Part shown: piece after piece, positions 26,342 through 34,670 of the stretch
How positions within the stretch are numbered: the stretch's first letter is position 1
Layout: each line of letters opens with the position of its first letter
Origin: an uncultured Lachnospiraceae bacterium
GTDB taxonomy: Bacteria; Bacillota; Clostridia; Lachnospirales; Anaerotignaceae
Length of the DNA stretch: 42,613 nt
NCBI GenBank assembly: GCA_944381395.1
Contig: CALWKY010000004.1
Span: 1 to 42,613, forward strand
Direction of reading: 5' to 3'
Notes under the pieces: generated by a model
Databases searched by the model: none
Told to the model about the DNA's origin: nothing
The model's input: the letters and a program-made list of their open reading frames with translations, nothing else
Position numbers and translations under genes: made by a program

Positions 26342-26482
26342 CTCCCTTTCAGAAAACATTCTTTTCTTTGATTTCTTAAGGGGAATCGCGATAGTTGCCT
26401 TCAAAAGAAAACCATACAGCAAAAAAATATCTGAAATCCTTACGATAGTAAAAATTTCAGATATTTTTGTTTTCTTATGAAG
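26342..26482. repeat. Dispersed hairpin repeat, copy C
   Basis: Third copy. It shares ctccctttcagaa, gatttcttaagggg (26370), aatcgcgat, aagaaaac (26405-26412) and the right arm gttttcttatgaag (26469-26482) with the others. The inner hairpin is ATCTGAAAT paired with ATTTCAGAT. Its loop (CTTACGATAGTAAA) is close to that of copy B (CTTACTATAATAAG), while the stem base differs with pairing kept. It lies between convergent merR and the flavodoxin gene. Confidence 0.75.
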
Positions 26483-26509
26483 AAAACCTCAATAAGAGGT
26501 GCTTTATTT

Positions 26510-26995
26510 TTAAGATAAATGCAGGCTATCTATCCACTCCTGTATTGTCTTTGTATCAGAATTGGCATTCAGCCGCTTACCGGGTTTCCAATTTGTTTCA
26601 CCGCTGCAGCATTGTTTCAATACATCGTCGGTTTTCCCCATGCCGCTGCTGCCTGATGTAGCAAAGCCAATGACTGTTTTACCGGAAAAATCATAGCTTT
26701 CCAAAAACGTCTGCACAATACGGGGACATACATACCACCAAATAGGAAAACCCACAAAAACTGTATCATACTGTGCCATATTTGACACTTGCTGCGCAAT
26801 GGCAGGGCGGCTATTAGGATCTTTCATCTCCAAAGAGCTACGGCTATTGGCATCTTTCCAATCCAGATCCGCAGTGGTATATGCTGTGACCGGTTTCATT
26901 TCAAACAAATCCCCATTTACCACTTGTGCCAAATTCTTTGCCAAATTTTCCGTCACGCCGCTGGCAGAAAAATATGCAACCAGAACTTTTTTCAT
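26510..26995 (-). CDS. Flavodoxin
   Basis: A 161-residue flavodoxin-like protein. The FMN phosphate loop is at the N terminus (AYFSASGVTENLAKNLA), and aromatic and glycine loops (FVGFPIWWYVCPRIV, ~82-97; GFATSGSSGMGKTDD, ~115-130) complete the flavin site. It resembles the Flavodoxin_4 group used as quinone or nitro reductase partners. ATG 26995 has GGAAGGA before it; the upstream in-frame start is rejected. It is near, but not cotranscribed with, the MerR-controlled genes. Confidence 0.9.
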   Translation of the reverse strand: MKKVLVAYFSASGVTENLAKNLAQVVNGDLFEMKPVTAYTTADLDWKDANSRSSLEMKDPNSRPAIAQQVSNMAQYDTVFVGFPIWWYVCPRIVQTFLESYDFSGKTVIGFATSGSSGMGKTDDVLKQCCSGETNWKPGKRLNANSDTKTIQEWIDSLHLS

Positions 26996-27099
26996 CTTAC
27001 ATCCTTCCTTTCTTACATGATGCCTGTGAAAATACACAGCTCTGAAACACATTATTTCCGGGCAAACCAACCTATTCCATTGTCATTTGCTCATATTTG

Positions 27100-27128
27100 A
27101 TTATACCATAAAACGAACATCAATCCAA
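27100..27128 (-). promoter_or_regulatory. Flavodoxin promoter
   Basis: Minus-strand TTGGAT (27123-27128), a 17-base spacer and an extended -10 TGGTATAAT (TATAAT 27100-27105), about 105 bases before the start codon. Confidence 0.65.
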
Positions 27129-27473
27129 TATCACATTCTTTTAAAAAATATATTCTGAAGTCATAACATTTGCGAAACACCAGATATGCTGGATGCGTCA
27201 TGGAACAGTAAGATGCAATGCCTTTGATGCTCCATTCTTCTTTTACTCCAATCATACGAAATAAAATACGCTGCCGCAAATTTTCTATTTTAATTTCTCA
27301 TATAGGATTCTGGAAATGCCTTCTTAGTAAAATTTCTCTTTTCATTTTTCAATCTGGATTCTCAGTACAAATCCTTCTCTTGAAATCTTTCCATTCTTTT
27401 TTAGCTACAGAAAAGTTTCATTTTCTTTTGCTGCCATATATCACATTTTTCCGTAGATTCTTTTTTCAAGTAT
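27129..27473. other. Intergenic region between tsf and flavodoxin
   Basis: AT-rich and without a credible gene; short frames on both strands lack ribosome sites. Nothing else was recognised. Confidence 0.45.
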
Positions 27474-27508
27474 AAAAAAGAACCCGGAGGTTTCTCCGAG
27501 TTCTTTTT
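27474..27508 (-). terminator. tsf terminator
   Basis: Minus-strand AAGAACTCGGAG pairs with CTCCGGGTTCTT (one wobble), with T-runs on both sides. It ends the rpsB-tsf operon about 20 bases after the tsf stop. Confidence 0.85.
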
Positions 27509-27528
27509 AAATTCTTTCTCAGCAAAGA

Positions 27529-28461
27529 TTATTTCATGGTCTTCGCAACTTCTTCAGCGAAGTTTTCTTCCTTCTTTTCCAGACCTTCGCCAGTTTCGAA
27601 ACGAACGAAACGAGTCAAAGTAATAGGAGCGCCGATTTCCTTTGCAACGGAATCAACATACTGCTTTACAGACAAATCACCATTCTTAACAAAAGGCTGT
27701 TCTACCAAGCAGAATTCCTTCAGTTCCTTGTTCAGTCTACCGATAATCATACCAGCAATGATCTTTTCGGGCTTAGAAGCGTTCTTAGGATCACTCTTTG
27801 CCTGTACAGTCAGGATTTCGGTTTCCTTATCGATAAATTCCTGAGGAACATTTTCCTTAGCTAAGAACTTAGGGTTCAAAGCCGCAATCTGCATTGCGAC
27901 ATCCTTACCCATTACTTCCAGTTCATCACAGTCCTTATCGCATGCTACTTCCAGCAGTACACCGATGCGGCCGCCGCCGTGTACATAAGAAATGATCTTG
28001 CCGTTCTGTGCCTTTGTGAATCTTTCAAAACGTCTGATGTTCAGGTTTTCACCGATAACAGCTACCTGCTGGCTCAGTGCTTCCTTAACCGTAAACTCAG
28101 GATCCAGAGCCCACTTTTCAGCGAAGAATTCGTCCATGTTGTTTGCAGAAGATTCTGCTGCCTGCTTAGCAACAGCTGCTACATAGTCACGGAAAGTCTG
28201 GTTCTTCGCAACGAAGTCGGTTTCAGAGTTAACTTCTACCATTGCTGCAACGCTGTTATCATCGCTTACATAGATGCCAACAATACCTTCAGAAGCGATA
28301 CGTCCAGCCTTCTTTGCAGATGCTGCCAGCCCCTTTTCACGCAGCAGTTCTACTGCCTTGTCCATATCGCCGTCGGTCTCTGCCAGTGCCTTCTTGCAGT
28401 CCAGCATACCAACGCCTGTCATTTCTCTCAGTTCTTTTACCATAGATGCTGTAATTGCCAT
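27529..28461 (-). CDS. tsf: Elongation factor Ts
   Basis: A 310-residue nucleotide exchange factor for EF-Tu. The N-terminal UBA-like domain (VKELREMTGVGMLDCKKALAE) and the TDFVAKN motif near residue 80 are diagnostic. GGAGG lies before ATG 28461. It follows rpsB with a hairpin between. In many Firmicutes pyrH and frr follow tsf; here a terminator and unrelated genes follow. Confidence 0.98.
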   Translation of the reverse strand: MAITASMVKELREMTGVGMLDCKKALAETDGDMDKAVELLREKGLAASAKKAGRIASEGIVGIYVSDDNSVAAMVEVNSETDFVAKNQTFRDYVAAVAKQAAESSANNMDEFFAEKWALDPEFTVKEALSQQVAVIGENLNIRRFERFTKAQNGKIISYVHGGGRIGVLLEVACDKDCDELEVMGKDVAMQIAALNPKFLAKENVPQEFIDKETEILTVQAKSDPKNASKPEKIIAGMIIGRLNKELKEFCLVEQPFVKNGDLSVKQYVDSVAKEIGAPITLTRFVRFETGEGLEKKEENFAEEVAKTMK

Positions 28462-28530
28462 TTTTTCATCCTCCGTAAAATAATGATATTTCCGTTTTCA
28501 CCATCGGGTTACGAAACAATATTTTTTTAG

Positions 28531-28567
28531 GAAAAGAGCTCCAGCCCGATTACCCAGGCTGAAGCTC
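28531..28567 (-). terminator. Hairpin between rpsB and tsf
   Basis: Minus-strand GAGCTTCAGCC pairs with GGCTGGAGCTC around a 10-base loop, followed by TTTTCC. It starts about 13 bases after the rpsB stop and probably gives partial termination, tuning S2 against EF-Ts. Confidence 0.65.
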
Positions 28568-28579
28568 GGACCAAATGCA

Positions 28580-29305
28580 TTATTCTTCAGTTGTTTCTAC
28601 TGCTTCTGCATCGTTTTCCTGTTCGCCCTGCTTGGATTCCAGCACAGCGTCAGCTACCTTAGAAGCAATCAGCTTAACGGCACGAATTGCGTCGTCGTTG
28701 CCGGGGATTACGAAATCAACTTCATCGGGATCGCAGTTGGTATCAACGATAGCAACTACAGGGATACCCAGAGCACGTGCTTCCTGTACTGCCAGATGTT
28801 CCTTTCTGGTGTCTACTACGAACATCATATCAGGAACTTTCTTCATTTCCTTAATACCGCCCAGGTTCTTTTCCAGCTTTTCCATTTCATGCATCAGAGC
28901 AGCTACTTCCTTCTTGGGCAGAACTTCGAAGATGCCGTCTTCCTGCATCTTTTCCAATTCTTTCAGTCTGGCAATTCTCTTCTTAATGGTGGTAAAGTTC
29001 GTCAGCATACCACCCAGCCATCTCTGGTTAACATAGTACATACCGCATCTTTCGGCTTCTTCCTTCATGCAGTCCTGAGCCTGCTTCTTGGTGCCAACAA
29101 ACAGGATCTCGCCACCTTCTGCGATAGTCTTGCAGATTTCAGCATAAGCCTCATCAACCTTCTTTACAGTCTTCTGCAGGTCGATGATATAGATACCGTT
29201 TCTTTCTGCGAAGATGTATTCCGCCATCTTGGGGTTCCATCTTCTGGTCTGATGACCAAAGTGTACACCTGCTTCCAGCAGTTGTTTCATTGAAATTACG
29301 CTCAT
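28580..29305 (-). CDS. rpsB: Ribosomal protein S2
   Basis: A 241-residue small-subunit protein. The N terminus [20 protein letters not shown] (from about residue 6) and the [20 protein letters not shown] segment near residue 190 are characteristic. ATG 29305 has AGGAGG eight bases upstream, so the in-frame extension from 29335 is rejected. The C-terminal ~20 residues are acidic ([14 protein letters not shown]). A structured leader precedes it. Confidence 0.98.
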   Translation of the reverse strand: MSVISMKQLLEAGVHFGHQTRRWNPKMAEYIFAERNGIYIIDLQKTVKKVDEAYAEICKTIAEGGEILFVGTKKQAQDCMKEEAERCGMYYVNQRWLGGMLTNFTTIKKRIARLKELEKMQEDGIFEVLPKKEVAALMHEMEKLEKNLGGIKEMKKVPDMMFVVDTRKEHLAVQEARALGIPVVAIVDTNCDPDEVDFVIPGNDDAIRAVKLIASKVADAVLESKQGEQENDAEAVETTEE

Positions 29306-29402
29306 AGCGCACCTCCTATGGTTTGTCCTCCACATTTACTGCCGATCAACCCAACCTATGGGCACCATATCGGCATCCGAAAATGTGTGTGTTATAAGTT
29401 GC
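29306..29402 (-). promoter_or_regulatory. Structured rpsB 5' leader
   Basis: On the minus strand CACATTT pairs with AAATGTG as an outer stem and GCCGAT with ATCGGC as an inner stem. The inner loop reads ATGGTGCCCATAGGTTGGGTTG. The structure ends about 25 bases before the AGGAGG ribosome site. Ribosomal protein S2 is known to bind its own leader in other bacteria; a similar autoregulatory role is inferred here. Confidence 0.55.
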
Positions 29403-29409
29403 CTATGGA

Positions 29410-29438
29410 ATTATATCACGGCGCCTAAAAAAAAGCAA
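29410..29438 (-). promoter_or_regulatory. rpsB-tsf promoter
   Basis: Minus-strand TTGCTT (29433-29438), a 17-base spacer that is T-rich at its start, and perfect TATAAT (29410-29415). Confidence 0.75.
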
Positions 29439-29490
29439 CTATAAAATCAGAAAAAACAGTAGTTTTTCCTTACTTTTCATACACTTCATC

Positions 29491-29526
29491 AAAAAAGACA
29501 TCCTTTATTACTATGGATGTCTTTTT
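29491..29526 (-). terminator. Terminator downstream of psuG
   Basis: GACATCC pairs with GGATGTC around an 11-base loop, with A and T runs on both sides, so it works in either direction. It lies about 200 bases after psuG; the bases between hold no gene. Confidence 0.7.
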
Positions 29527-29723
29527 ATTATATAATTTTTTCGAATACTGGAACAAAGGGACTGCTATACCTATGAAAAAGCTGTACCCATACTTTTTAA
29601 ATCCCAACTGATTGGTATTTTACCTTTTCCTAGTATTTCAAAACCTTAGATTTATATTTTTCAGCATTGTTTAAAAACACGATTACGATGTTTTCCATTA
29701 GATTGTCTTTCGGCAATTCTTTT

Positions 29724-30650
29724 TTACTGTTGATTCAGTTTGCTCATAGCAACAGCGATCTTGGAAGCTGCCTTTGCATTATTCAGCGCCAGCTGTACGT
29801 TGGAAGCAAACGCAACACCCTTGGTTAATTCTTTAATCTGGCTCAGCAGGAAAGGTGTGGTTGCCTTACCGCGGATACCCTGCTCTTTTGCCATTGCCAA
29901 TGCGTTCTGAATAACGCCTTCCATTTCGTCAAAGTCCAGTTCATATTCCACAGGAATAGGATTTGCAATAACAGCACCGCCTTTCATACCCAGATCCCAC
30001 TTGGTCTGCATGATTTTTGCTGCCATTTCTTCACTTTCTACGTTATAATCTACGCCAAAGCCACTCTTTCTGCAATAGAAAGCAGGGAAATCATTGGTAC
30101 GCAGTCCCAATACAGGAACGCCCATAGTTTCCAGATACTCCAAAGTCAGCCCAATATCCAGCAAACTCTTGGCACCGGCACAAACAACGGCTACCTGTGT
30201 ATTTGCCAATTCCTGCAGGTCCGCAGAAATATCCATGGTTTCTGTTGCGCCACGGTGTACGCCTCCAATACCGCCGGTAGCAAATACATGAATGCCTGCC
30301 ATAGCAGCAATCATCATGGTAGTTGCTACCGTAGTTGCACCAGTCCTGCCTGTTGCCAGATATACGGCAACGTCTCTACGGCTTACCTTACCTACGTTTT
30401 CTGCCTTACACATGATTTCCAGTTCTTCTGCGGTCAAACCCACCTTCAGCTTTCCGCCAATAATTGCAGTAGTCGCAGGAATCGCACCTTCTGCGCGTAC
30501 TACTTCTTCTACCTTATGGGCAAATTCCACATTTTCCGGATAAGGCATACCATGGCTTAAAATGGTACTTTCCAGCGCTACAACAGGCTTACCAGACGCG
30601 ATAGCTTCTGCAATTTCAGGGGTAATAGACAAATATTTGTTCATGATCAT
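29724..30650 (-). CDS. psuG: Pseudouridine-5'-phosphate glycosidase
   Basis: A 308-residue enzyme splitting pseudouridine 5'-phosphate into uracil and ribose 5-phosphate (reversible C-glycosidase). The N-terminal VALESTILSHGMPYP and the GGIGGVHRGATETMDISADL block near residue 135 are diagnostic, and the Lys in GAKSLLDI (~165) fits the catalytic lysine. The ATG overlaps the stop of the kinase gene (ATGA), with AAAGGAG upstream, so the pair is translationally coupled. Together the two proteins would degrade free pseudouridine. Confidence 0.96.
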   Translation of the reverse strand: MIMNKYLSITPEIAEAIASGKPVVALESTILSHGMPYPENVEFAHKVEEVVRAEGAIPATTAIIGGKLKVGLTAEELEIMCKAENVGKVSRRDVAVYLATGRTGATTVATTMMIAAMAGIHVFATGGIGGVHRGATETMDISADLQELANTQVAVVCAGAKSLLDIGLTLEYLETMGVPVLGLRTNDFPAFYCRKSGFGVDYNVESEEMAAKIMQTKWDLGMKGGAVIANPIPVEYELDFDEMEGVIQNALAMAKEQGIRGKATTPFLLSQIKELTKGVAFASNVQLALNNAKAASKIAVAMSKLNQQ

Positions 30651-31744
30651 TTTCTCTCCTTTATTGTTTTTTTCAATAACTCTAGACTCATATCCGGATT
30701 GATGGTATCCGCGCTGCTAACCGCTGCGCATCCTGCCGCCAATGCCAAATCCACCGTATTTTCTGCGGTGTAATCGTTCACATAACTATAAATAACTGCC
30801 GCCATGAAGGCATCCCCGCCGCCAGTGGCATTCACCATTTTCTCCAACGGGCGGAACCCACGCTGGATCCGGTTGCCTTCCTGATCCATATAAAGGCAGC
30901 CTCGTTTTCCTAAAGAAACGATAACCCGCTGGGTGCCTATTCCCAATAATTTATCACAAGCTGCCATCAGGTCTTCATCTGTTTCTGTAGGATGTCCGCT
31001 TAAAACAGCCAATTCCATGCGGTTAGGTTTAACAGTATGTAAGCAGCCCACAAAAGGTCTCAGCCGCTTTGCATACGCCGTAGAAACAGGGTCGCAGAAA
31101 ATGGGCATTTTCTTACCATAGCGTTCTGTAATACCAGCCAATACTTCTTCCGGTAATGCAGGGTCGCAAACGATCAGCTTTGCCCCATGGATGATATGGT
31201 CTCTGCTTTGTAAAAACCGCATATTCATCTGCTGCAACACTTCCATATCAGAAAATGCCACAAACATGTCTCCCTGCTCATCCAAACAGGAAATGTAAGT
31301 AGAAGAACGGTGCTGATTTACCACCATGCTGTAATTCATGTCAATACCCATCATTTGACAGGTATCCCGAATCCACGCGCCATTGCTGTCATCACCTAAT
31401 GCCGTAATCAGCTTGACTTTTGTATCCAGTCTTGCAAGGTTCTCGCAAATATTTCTGGTTACACCACCCAGAGACATATGCATATGACTGGGATTGCTGT
31501 CCTGCATAACCAATTTATCCTTGCTGCGGCAGTGAATATCCACATTGGCTGCGCCGATACCTACTACATAATCCCGCTCATTGATTAGATAACCCCGTCC
31601 TCGGATATACCCTTTCTTTTGCAGATTGGAAATATGTACGGCAACGGAACTGCGGGTAATATTCAGTCTGGCAGCAATTTCATTTTGATCAATGGTAGGC
31701 TGCTGGCTGATCAATTGGAAAATTTCTTTTTCTCGCTGGGTCAC
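30647..31744 (-). CDS. psuK: PfkB-family pseudouridine kinase with N-terminal winged helix
   Basis: A 365-residue fusion. Residues 1-~58 are a winged helix-turn-helix (EKEIFQLISQQPTIDQNEIAARLNITRSSVAVHISNLQKKGYI, split by eye). From ~62 it is a ribokinase-type PfkB fold (VVGIGAANVDIH). The C-terminal signature NATGGGDAFMAAVIYSY near residue 305 includes the catalytic Asp. Next to psuG it is most likely pseudouridine kinase. The start is GTG 31744 with AAAGGA eight bases upstream. The HTH suggests it represses or activates its own operon. Confidence 0.9.
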   Translation of the reverse strand: MTQREKEIFQLISQQPTIDQNEIAARLNITRSSVAVHISNLQKKGYIRGRGYLINERDYVVGIGAANVDIHCRSKDKLVMQDSNPSHMHMSLGGVTRNICENLARLDTKVKLITALGDDSNGAWIRDTCQMMGIDMNYSMVVNQHRSSTYISCLDEQGDMFVAFSDMEVLQQMNMRFLQSRDHIIHGAKLIVCDPALPEEVLAGITERYGKKMPIFCDPVSTAYAKRLRPFVGCLHTVKPNRMELAVLSGHPTETDEDLMAACDKLLGIGTQRVIVSLGKRGCLYMDQEGNRIQRGFRPLEKMVNATGGGDAFMAAVIYSYVNDYTAENTVDLALAAGCAAVSSADTINPDMSLELLKKTIKERK

Positions 31745-31774
31745 GTCAACCGTCCTTTCTTAATTTTTGACGAG

Positions 31775-31800
31775 CAATTCATCTAAAATAAAGATAATTG
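31775..31800. promoter_or_regulatory. Candidate operator dyad at the psuK promoter
   Basis: CAATTATCT and AGATGAATTG (minus strand) form an imperfect inverted repeat that covers the -10 region. A wHTH kinase encoded next to it could bind here. The site is inferred from symmetry only. Confidence 0.4.
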
Positions 31801-31819
31801 TTTTTTCTTTCTTTGTCAA
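31791..31819 (-). promoter_or_regulatory. psuK-psuG promoter
   Basis: Minus-strand TTGACA (31814-31819), a 17-base spacer and TATCTT (31791-31796). Confidence 0.75.
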
Positions 31820-31890
31820 GCCGTTTTCCAAAAAAGTGCATAAAAAAATACCCAAAAAATCATTTGATTTTTCAGGTAAGATTCAGGTTC

Positions 31891-32913
31891 TTAATGATTA
31901 TCCAGTGCCGCTTCTGCTTTCACCGGGTCCATGTGGTCTGCATATTTTTCAGCAAACGCACGTTTCAAGCGAAGTAAATAACGAATGTGTTTTAGGATGT
32001 AGAACAAGCCTGCCCGTGCCTCAAATTCTTCCCGTGTCTGGGGCAGTTCTTCCGTTTTCATATTTTCAAAAAGTTGGTCCACTTCTTCCAAAAGAGTTAC
32101 CACCGGATTATAACGTTGATGTTCTTCCTGTACATGGCATAGGAAATCTGCCACCTCGTTAGCCTGAACAGGAGTAAAATGAATGGTTTTAATGAGGTAA
32201 TTGATTTCTTCTAATAGCATTCTTTGTTTCTGGCGCATTTCGATGTAGTCAATTTCGATTTCGCTTTCTTTAGAATCTTTGCGGAAAATGGAGTTGTCGT
32301 AATTTGTCAAAGCACATTTTCTAGCTTCATATAGTTTTTCATCCAAGTCCGCGAAAATATTCTCCTCAAAATCCACTTTGCTTTTATCCTGCATGCGGAT
32401 TCTGTCTGACAACACTAACATCAGTTTTTTAATCTCTTCATCCACCTCATCTGCCCGTTTGGAAAATTTCTTTTCATTGGGGTGCAAGGACAAATTAACC
32501 AAAATAGCAAAAAAGGTACCTACCAGAAACAGCTGGATTTCATTCCATAAAACTGGTAAAGACATACTTCCTTCACTCAGAAAATGAGAAATTAAAACAG
32601 TATCGATAACCACTGCCTCTCTCCAGCGGAAATATAAACAAAAGGGTACGAACAAACAGATATAGGCAGAAAAACCCCAAAGGTTGATACCCAGCAGTTC
32701 AAAACATAAGTAAGCGATGGCTACACCGCCGGCAAATGCCAACCCCCGATGGCTTGCAGACTTGTATGTTTCTCGCTGTGTTTTTCCAAGCCCCAAGATG
32801 TTGACAATGCCCGCTGTCACAAAATACTTCAGCCCCAACCAATCAGCTACGAAAATAGAAGCGATAAATCCAGCTGAAATTTTCAGACTCTTTTTTAAAA
32901 TTGCTTTCCACAC
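31891..32913 (-). CDS. Aromatic acid exporter family membrane protein (DUF939/ArAE_1-like)
   Basis: A 340-residue protein. Its N-terminal ~145 residues carry about four to five hydrophobic segments with the family start LKKSLKISAGFIASIFVADWLGL, here split between residues 7 and 30. The C-terminal ~190 residues are soluble, helical and acidic, with likely coiled coils. This layout fits the FUSC-like aromatic acid exporter family; actual substrates are unknown. The start is GTG 32913, with GGGGGAG nine bases upstream. It stands alone behind a good promoter. Confidence 0.8.
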   Translation of the reverse strand: MWKAILKKSLKISAGFIASIFVADWLGLKYFVTAGIVNILGLGKTQRETYKSASHRGLAFAGGVAIAYLCFELLGINLWGFSAYICLFVPFCLYFRWREAVVIDTVLISHFLSEGSMSLPVLWNEIQLFLVGTFFAILVNLSLHPNEKKFSKRADEVDEEIKKLMLVLSDRIRMQDKSKVDFEENIFADLDEKLYEARKCALTNYDNSIFRKDSKESEIEIDYIEMRQKQRMLLEEINYLIKTIHFTPVQANEVADFLCHVQEEHQRYNPVVTLLEEVDQLFENMKTEELPQTREEFEARAGLFYILKHIRYLLRLKRAFAEKYADHMDPVKAEAALDNH

Positions 32914-32969
32914 AGCTAATCACTCCCCCCGATACTTGCCTTTATGTGTGGTGTTTTGGATTTACTATC

Positions 32970-32998
32970 AGTATATGAATTCTATTTTGCAGCGTCAA
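32970..32998 (-). promoter_or_regulatory. Promoter of the exporter-like gene
   Basis: Minus-strand TTGACG (32993-32998), a 17-base spacer and TATACT (32970-32975). Confidence 0.65.
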
Positions 32999-33308
32999 CA
33001 TTTTTTAGACATTTTCACAGAAATTTTTAATTTTCTTTTGATACAATTTTTGCAGTTGTTCTAAATCGTACATATTTTTTTCGTTTTCTTCCTATAAGGA
33101 AAAAATCTCAACAGAAAAAACCGTAATTTTGTAACTATTTATACAAATTTTCTATTCCTTTTCATATGTGTTTTGCACATGTTCTATTTAGAATATAAAT
33201 ATTATCCAATGTAAAAATCCTATTTTTTATTTTATTCACCACCAATCCATAATTCTAAACTCCTAATCCGACATGCAACTATACATCGATTTTAACAATA
33301 ATTTATTA
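32999..33308. other. AT-rich intergenic region
   Basis: Very AT-rich sequence with no credible gene or recognisable signal. It marks the left edge of an accessory-looking patch that runs to about 35.6 kb. Confidence 0.5.
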
Positions 33309-33575
33309 TTATTTTTGTGAAAGTCTTATCGATAGGTAATTCTTCCCCTCCAGATCACAAGGTCTTTTTTCACGTTTTTCTAATCGCTTTTCTTGCTTTT
33401 CGTTGTTTGCCATAGTACCGTATGAGCTTTTATTCTCTTTTATCCATTTCCTATCGTATAAAAGATAGCTCTTTTGTTTTTCTAACCACGTGGTAACATT
33501 GGTTAACGGAATAAATGTCTTTATCATACCTTGCAAAAATTCCGGCAGTATTCCCATGCCCAATACCGTTTGCAC
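33309..33575 (-). CDS. Small hypothetical protein, 88 aa
   Basis: I do not recognise it. A minus-strand frame starts at GTG 33575 with AAAAGGAG seven bases upstream. The N terminus is hydrophobic (MQTVLGMGILPEFLQGMIK), and the rest is very basic and charged (NNEKQEKRLEKREKRPCDLE). It lies in AT-rich DNA divergent from the HTH regulator. The ribosome site is the only strong support, so it may be a chance frame or the remnant of a longer gene. Confidence 0.35.
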   Translation of the reverse strand: MQTVLGMGILPEFLQGMIKTFIPLTNVTTWLEKQKSYLLYDRKWIKENKSSYGTMANNEKQEKRLEKREKRPCDLEGKNYLSIRLSQK

Positions 33576-33721
33576 ATCTCATCTCCTTTTATAATAAAAA
33601 CCTTCGTAATATTTTAAAATATGTCCATGAACAAATTTTTTCTCATTCGGAAGATGATTTATAATCACTATCTGTGCTCTATCAAATATGTTATTCGCTG
33701 TCAACGCTTTCACGAAAAATG

Positions 33722-33750
33722 TTGATTTTAAATCATCTCTATGGTATATT
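33722..33750 (+). promoter_or_regulatory. Promoter of the double-HTH regulator
   Basis: TTGATT (33722-33727), a 17-base spacer and TATATT (33745-33750). A near-palindrome GATTTTAAATC overlaps the -35 and could be an operator. Confidence 0.55.
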
Positions 33751-33767
33751 GAATTTGAGGTGATATT

Positions 33768-34499
33768 ATGAATATGCTTGGGCTGAAAATAAAATATAGA
33801 CGTGAAGAACTGGGTATGACCCAGGCAGAACTTGCTGCAAAGCTAGGTTATAAAAATAAAACAACGATCACCAAAATCGAAAATGGTACCAATGATATTC
33901 CGCAAAATAAAGTAGCTAAATTTGCGACCGCCTTAAAAACCACTACAGCCTATCTGATGGGCTGGGTAGAAATAGGCGTAGACCAAAATGGTTATTTAGT
34001 TGTCTCTGATGCCCAGAAAATAGAAATTGGTGCAAGGATTTCCATGCGCAGGAAGGAACATGACCTTACCATTGCTCAGTTATCAGATCGCTCCGGCATT
34101 TCTCAACAAGAAATCCAGGAAATCGAAAGTGCCACCGCCCGCCAAATATCCTTTCAAACCATTATTGCATTAGCCCACAGTATGTATTCTAATGTGGAAT
34201 TTCTTTTAGGTTTAGACTATAATACCATTTCATTTGATTTAACAGAACTGGAAGCATGCGTCATTGAACGTTATCGCGAAAATCCAGAAAAGCGGCATGC
34301 CATTCATGTATATCTAGATATTTGGGATAATTCTTCTCCGCAGGAAATAAATCCTGATGATGCATTAAAACGCATAGAACTTTGGAATCGCTACCATGCT
34401 TTAAATCCACGAGAAAAAAATTTAGTAGATCTCATTTTGAAAAAGGACGAGACAGCTGAAGTAACTTCACCCACATCCCAAAATGTAGCTCAATCGTAA
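33768..34499 (+). CDS. XRE-family regulator with two helix-turn-helix domains
   Basis: A 243-residue protein with two Cro/CI-type HTH domains. The first (residues ~4-66) reads IKYRREELGMTQAELAAKLG and ITKIENGTNDIP. The second (~84-145) reads ISMRRKEHDLTIAQLSDRSG and IQEIESATARQ. The C-terminal ~90 residues form a small helical domain ending in a Thr/Ser-rich tail. Two HTHs in one chain are less common than one and suggest a pseudo-dimer or binding to paired sites. GAGGTGAT precedes ATG 33768. Its targets are unknown; the degraded lipoprotein gene and the PH-domain gene lie downstream. Confidence 0.85.
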   Translation: MNMLGLKIKYRREELGMTQAELAAKLGYKNKTTITKIENGTNDIPQNKVAKFATALKTTTAYLMGWVEIGVDQNGYLVVSDAQKIEIGARISMRRKEHDLTIAQLSDRSGISQQEIQEIESATARQISFQTIIALAHSMYSNVEFLLGLDYNTISFDLTELEACVIERYRENPEKRHAIHVYLDIWDNSSPQEINPDDALKRIELWNRYHALNPREKNLVDLILKKDETAEVTSPTSQNVAQS

Positions 34500-34670
34500 A
34501 ATCCACTGGTATTCTGCTGCTGCGGCACCTTATATTTAAAAAACGTAAATTTACTAATAATCTATTATTTTTTGATGAAAATGCAGTATAAATATATGAT
34601 TTTGTTTCGTCATGCAAAGGATGTTCGAATCAAAATCATAATAAACAAAGGATAAGAAATAAAAGAAGGA

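Noticed and set aside
27091..27279. 62-codon minus-strand frame upstream of the flavodoxin
   Set aside because: It runs through the flavodoxin promoter and has no ribosome site.
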